Assembly: GCF_900104525.1 (NCBI RefSeq)
Contig: NZ_LT629711.1
Span: 2,604,001 to 2,668,000 of the forward strand
Reading direction: 5' to 3'
Length of the DNA: 64,000 bases
From: Pedococcus dokdonensis
GTDB lineage: Bacteria; Actinomycetota; Actinomycetes; Actinomycetales; Dermatophilaceae
Position 1 is the first letter of the stretch, and each line of letters begins with the position of its first letter. This document shows positions 60,821 to 64,000 of the stretch, piece after piece. The notes under the pieces are model-generated. The model was not told the origin of the DNA. It did no database searches and was given only the letters and a program-made list of their open reading frames with translations. The position numbers were made by a program, and so were the translations under genes.

Positions 60821-60859
60821 GGTGCTGCGGTATGCCGGGTGGCCCGGTGGGCCGCGGCC

Positions 60860-62686
60860 TCAGTTCTTCGTGATCCGGTCCAACGGGCCGGGGGTGTAGG
60901 GAGAATTGGCCTCGAGGTAGTTGGCGAACCCGTCGATGTCCAGGCCGCCGAAGTACTTGCCCGTGCCGCCGGTGAAGGCGGGGAAGCCGTCACCGCCGTC
61001 GGAGAGGAAGTTGTTCGTGACGATCCGGTAGTTCTGGGTGTCGACCAGCGGGGCGCCGTCGAGCGTCACCGTCCCGAGCGTGGTGCCCGAGTAGGTGTAG
61101 GCGAAGCCCTTCGAGACCTGCAGGATCTTGGGGCTCCCCGCGTTGGGGCCGCTCCACTGCTGGGTGAGCAGGGTCTTGATCTGCGCACCCGTGAGGGTCA
61201 TCGACACGAGGTAGTTGTTGAACGGCTGGACCGTGAACGCCTCCTCGTAGGTGACCACCCCGTCGCCCTCACCCTTGGGGGAGCTGGCGTAGGTGAGGTC
61301 GGCGCGGATGCCGCCCGGGTTCATGAACGCGATCTTCGGCACGTCACCGTTGGTCACGACCGACGGGTCGGCCAACTGGGCGTCGGCGATGAGGTCACCG
61401 AGGGCCTGCTCGCCACCGGCATTCACGCTCGAGCCGCTGCGGCCGATGTCCTGGGTGATCCGTCCGAGGACGCGGTTCGCGATCGGCGCGACCAGGGTCT
61501 GGTACTGCTTGATCAGGCTGGTCTGGGCCGGGTCGGGCACGAGGTCGCGGGTGACGATCATGTTGCTGCCCTCGACGGAGCTGCGGACGATGTCGTTCTT
61601 CTTGAGGTCGTACTCGAGGTGCGTCTCGGTGAACAGCCGGCCGAACGAGCTCGCCGACGTGACCAGGCGCGGCTGGCCCTTCGGGTCGGGCACGTTGCAG
61701 ATGTATGGCTGGTGGGTGTGACCGGAGATGACCATGTCGATCTGCGGGTCGAGGTTGGACGCGATGCCGAGGATCGGGGAGGACGCCATGTCGAGCGTGC
61801 CGCCCTTGTCGCAGGCCCAGTTGTAGGCCGGGTTGGCCGAGTAGACCTTGCCGTCGGGACCGGTCCACGACTCCCGCGCCGGGTTGCCGCCCTGGTGGAT
61901 GAGCACGACGATCGCGTTGACGCCCTTGCGCTTGATCTCGGGGACCAGCGCGTTGGCCGTGGCGACCTCGTCCTTGAAGGTCAGGCCCTCGATGCCGGAC
62001 TTCGTGACGATGTCCGGGGTGTCCTTGAGGGTCATGCCGATGAACGCGATCTTGGCGCCGTCCGGCGTCCGCTTGATCGTGTAGGACGGCAGGATCGTCT
62101 TCTTGGTGCCGGTGTAGAACACGTTGGCGGCGAGGATGTCGTACTTCGCACCCTGGAAGGTGTGCGCGGCGCAGGAGTTCTGGTTGTTCGCACCGTCGCC
62201 GTCGTCGATGCAGCCACCCTTGTCGAGCCGCTGCAGCTCCTTGTAGCCCTCGTCGAACTCGTGGTTGCCGACCGAGGTCACGTCGAGGCCGAGGGTGTTC
62301 ATCGACTCGACGGTGGGCTCGTCGTGGAAGGCGGCCGACAGCAGCGGGCTCGCGCCCACGATGTCACCCGCCGCCACGGTCAAGCTGTCCCGGTGCCCGC
62401 GGCGGGCCCGGTCGAGGTGGGTCGCGAGGTAGGCGACCCCGCCGGCGTCGACGGTCTGGTCGCCGACCACGCCGTTGGTCAGCGTGTGACCCGTGGTGAT
62501 CCGACCGCCGGACCCGCTCGGGGGCTCGAGGTTGCCGTGGAAGTCGTTGAACGACAGCAGCTGCACGTCGATGGTCTTGTTCGACCCGTGACCCCAGGAG
62601 CTGTTGCTGGTGGTCGCGATGCCGGAGATGGCGAGGGTGGTGGCCGCTGCAACACTGGCGACCTGTCTGACACGGGGAGAGGGCAT
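60860..62686 (-). CDS. Secreted 5'-nucleotidase / 2',3'-cyclic phosphodiesterase
   Basis: 608 aa from the ATG at 62686. Signal peptide MPSPRVRQVASVAAATTLAI then SGIATTS. The metallophosphatase domain has LSFNDFHGNLEP, VAAGDIVGASPLL, TSVGNHEFDEGYKEL and MVISGHTHQPY (dinuclear metal ligands). The C-terminal nucleotide-binding domain has KIAFMNPGGIRADLTY and TNNFLSDGGDGFPAF. It scavenges nucleotides outside the cell, releasing phosphate and nucleosides, which fits the phosphate regulon genes in the window. Divergent from mshD, 78 bases apart. Confidence 0.9.
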   Translation of the reverse strand: MPSPRVRQVASVAAATTLAISGIATTSNSSWGHGSNKTIDVQLLSFNDFHGNLEPPSGSGGRITTGHTLTNGVVGDQTVDAGGVAYLATHLDRARRGHRDSLTVAAGDIVGASPLLSAAFHDEPTVESMNTLGLDVTSVGNHEFDEGYKELQRLDKGGCIDDGDGANNQNSCAAHTFQGAKYDILAANVFYTGTKKTILPSYTIKRTPDGAKIAFIGMTLKDTPDIVTKSGIEGLTFKDEVATANALVPEIKRKGVNAIVVLIHQGGNPARESWTGPDGKVYSANPAYNWACDKGGTLDMASSPILGIASNLDPQIDMVISGHTHQPYICNVPDPKGQPRLVTSASSFGRLFTETHLEYDLKKNDIVRSSVEGSNMIVTRDLVPDPAQTSLIKQYQTLVAPIANRVLGRITQDIGRSGSSVNAGGEQALGDLIADAQLADPSVVTNGDVPKIAFMNPGGIRADLTYASSPKGEGDGVVTYEEAFTVQPFNNYLVSMTLTGAQIKTLLTQQWSGPNAGSPKILQVSKGFAYTYSGTTLGTVTLDGAPLVDTQNYRIVTNNFLSDGGDGFPAFTGGTGKYFGGLDIDGFANYLEANSPYTPGPLDRITKN

Positions 62687-62764
62687 AGGTGCGTCCTTGT
62701 GCGGGAGGGTTGTCGGCGGTAGCCGGACCCGTGCACGGTAACCGTCGAGCCACGTCGAGGGAAG

Positions 62765-63727
62765 ATGCATGGTCCAATGCTTTTCGTGCCGTTATCAACC
62801 GTTCGCCTCAGTGACCACCTGACGCCTCACGAGGTGGCCGAGGTGCGCGCGATCCGGGACGCGGCGACCGCGGCCGACGGCGTCAGCCCGCTCTCGGAGC
62901 AGTCCGTCCTCTCCCTCACCGCGCCGGCCGGTCGCGTCCGCCACCTGCTCGGGTATGCCGCCGAGCAGCTCACGGGGTACGCCCAGCTCGACCACCCTTC
63001 CGCGACCGATGCGTCGGGTGAGCTGGTGGTCCACCCCGAGAGCCGCCGTCAGGGAACGGGACGTGCGCTCGTGGACGCGCTGCTGGACGCGGCGCCTGGC
63101 GCGCGGCTCTGGGCGCACGGTCAGCTGCCGGGGGCCGAGGGCCTCGCGACGGCGGTGGGGCTCGAGGCGGTGCGCGAGCTGCACAAGATGGCTCGGCCCC
63201 TGGGAGAGGCGGACCTCGACCCGGCTGCGTCGGCCCTCCCCGCGGGGTTCACCGCACGGGCCTTCGAGCCCGGTCGCGACGAGGAGGCCTGGCTCGCGAC
63301 CAACGCCGCGGCGTTCGCGCACCACCCCGAGCAGGGCCGGCTGCAGCTGGCCGACCTCGAGGAGCGGATGTCGCAGCCCTGGTTCGACCCGGCCGGCTTC
63401 ATCCTGGTGTCGGCCGACGAGTCGGTGGCCGATGCCACTGCTGGTGACGTCGCCGCGTTCCACTGGACCAAGGTCGACCCCGACCAACGCTCGTCCGCAG
63501 ACCCGACCCGAGCGGCAGGGGAGGTGTACGTGGTCGGCGTGCACCCGGCATACCAGGGACGCGGGCTGGGGCGGCCGGTCACGGCCCTCGGGCTGGCCCA
63601 CCTGGCCGGCCTGGGGCTGCCCGAGGTGGTGCTCTACGTGGACGGCGACAACCAGGCGGCGATACGCACCTACACGGGACTGGGTTTCCGCAGCATCATG
63701 GTGGACGTGATGTACGCGCGGGCCTGA
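62765..63727 (+). CDS. mshD: Mycothiol acetyltransferase
   Basis: 320 aa; GAGGGA stands four bases before the ATG at 62765, while the ATG at 62777 is possible. Two GNAT domains in tandem: the first with SGELVVHPESRRQGTGRALV (about 80-99), the second with GEVYVVGVHPAYQGRGLGRP and LYVDGDNQAAIRTYTGLGFR (about 250-310). This double-GNAT layout is MshD, which acetylates the cysteine amine in the last step of mycothiol synthesis. ppk1 follows on the same strand. Confidence 0.92.
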   Translation: MHGPMLFVPLSTVRLSDHLTPHEVAEVRAIRDAATAADGVSPLSEQSVLSLTAPAGRVRHLLGYAAEQLTGYAQLDHPSATDASGELVVHPESRRQGTGRALVDALLDAAPGARLWAHGQLPGAEGLATAVGLEAVRELHKMARPLGEADLDPAASALPAGFTARAFEPGRDEEAWLATNAAAFAHHPEQGRLQLADLEERMSQPWFDPAGFILVSADESVADATAGDVAAFHWTKVDPDQRSSADPTRAAGEVYVVGVHPAYQGRGLGRPVTALGLAHLAGLGLPEVVLYVDGDNQAAIRTYTGLGFRSIMVDVMYARA

Positions 63728-63775
63728 GCCCCGGTCCCGCGTCCGGCCAGACCTTCCGCAGAACCAGCACCTTCC

Positions 63776-63786
63776 GTTCACCAAGC
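63776..63786 (+). promoter_or_regulatory. PHO box-like unit upstream of ppk1
   Basis: GTTCACCAAGC, 18 bases before the ATG, matches the first unit of the senX3-phoU repeat (GTTCACC). Flanking 11-base units are weaker; ACCTTCCG occurs twice just upstream (63751 and 63769). Plausible RegX3 control of polyphosphate synthesis. Confidence 0.45.
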
Positions 63787-63803
63787 ACTGTCAGGATGAC
63801 GGC

Positions 63804-64000
63804 ATGAGCGTGACGACCCGTCCCACGGACGACACCGAGATCTTCGACGGCGACGACGCCGGTCACGAGGTCTCCATCGCCAGCGCGCAGCCGCGGGCCT
63901 CCAACGGCCGCTTCATGCGGATCGTCCACGCGGCGGGCGGGCAGGACGACAGTGGGCTCCCGGCCGACCGGTTCCTCGACCGCGAGATCTCCTGGCTGCA
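63804..64000 (+). CDS. ppk1: Polyphosphate kinase 1, N-terminal fragment
   Basis: The first 65 residues run off the right edge. After a disordered acidic start (MSVTTRPTDDTEIFDGDDAG) comes PADRFLDREISWLQ, the near-universal beginning of the PPK1 N-terminal domain (usually (F)(L/I)NRELSWLxFN). It would make polyphosphate from ATP. The gene order glnR-mshD-ppk1 and nearby PhoU fits actinomycetes. Confidence 0.85.
   Translation, partial: MSVTTRPTDDTEIFDGDDAGHEVSIASAQPRASNGRFMRIVHAAGGQDDSGLPADRFLDREISWL

Noticed and set aside
60839..62722. A 627-codon plus-strand open frame
   Set aside because: It lies antisense to the 5'-nucleotidase gene with its signal peptide and metal motifs; composition is that of a shadow.

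Overview
The window is very GC-rich (roughly 70% G+C by eye) chromosomal DNA from a high-GC actinomycete. Markers are mycothiol biosynthesis (MshA, MshD), mycothiol-dependent formaldehyde oxidation, CarD, GlnR, SenX3-RegX3-PhoU, a WhiB/SigB-era style stress sigma factor, an Rpf with a c-di-AMP riboswitch, and many leaderless genes. Gene content and style best fit Micrococcales, probably the Intrasporangiaceae group (Janibacter/Knoellia/Terrabacter type); this placement is inference, not a search result.

Layout. 0-3 kb: end of modA, modB, modC (molybdate import) and a YjdF-like membrane protein. 3-6.2 kb: small proteins and a compact minus-strand operon (30-aa membrane peptide, lipoprotein, divergent NRAMP carrier, PRC-barrel protein). 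6.2-15.6 kb: a stress island around a SigF/SigB-type sigma factor, with HPII catalase, a flavin-reductase-like PPOX protein, small stress proteins and an acyl-CoA dehydrogenase / PIG-L-methyltransferase / glycosyltransferase operon; six promoters here share a GTTT-N14-16-GGGTA motif. 15.8-18 kb: small proteins, an arsC remnant, tRNA-Thr, a dispersed hairpin repeat, and a riboswitch-controlled resuscitation-promoting factor. 18-24.5 kb: ThrE exporter and Ser/Thr kinase, CBS protein, otsA-otsB (trehalose). 24.5-31 kb: three perfect palindromes, LacI regulator, msiK-like multi-sugar ATPase, DUF4032 protein, then a cluster of small membrane proteins (RDD, CD225, DUF2752). 31-38.6 kb: rlmB, cysS, mycothiol formaldehyde module, ispF, ispD, carD. 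38.6-42.2 kb: a RelE-type toxin-antitoxin pair and the phosphate two-component system with phoU. 42.2-49 kb: SigE-family sigma factor with partner, gpm, YbjN, mshA. 49-53.6 kb: DUF2516, dtd, asparaginase, an orphan tandem tail-tube-like protein, an HBHA-like protein and its XRE neighbour. 53.6-59.9 kb: BKACE, YgfZ, Fur, LCP protein, tyrosine phosphatase, nitrobindin, DsrE-like protein, MoaD-like protein. 60-64 kb: glnR, secreted 5'-nucleotidase, mshD, and the start of ppk1.

The genes cover stress survival, phosphate and nitrogen control, mycothiol redox chemistry and isoprenoid synthesis. The most unusual whole-window signal is an octamer, GTATGCCG (either strand), present about 36 times, in genes, between genes and inside terminator hairpins; its density and balanced strand use resemble a DNA uptake-type or other genome-signature sequence. 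The other leading candidates for undescribed biology are the NRAMP operon with altered metal-site motifs, the lone duplicated tail-tube protein, and the triple palindrome after otsB.
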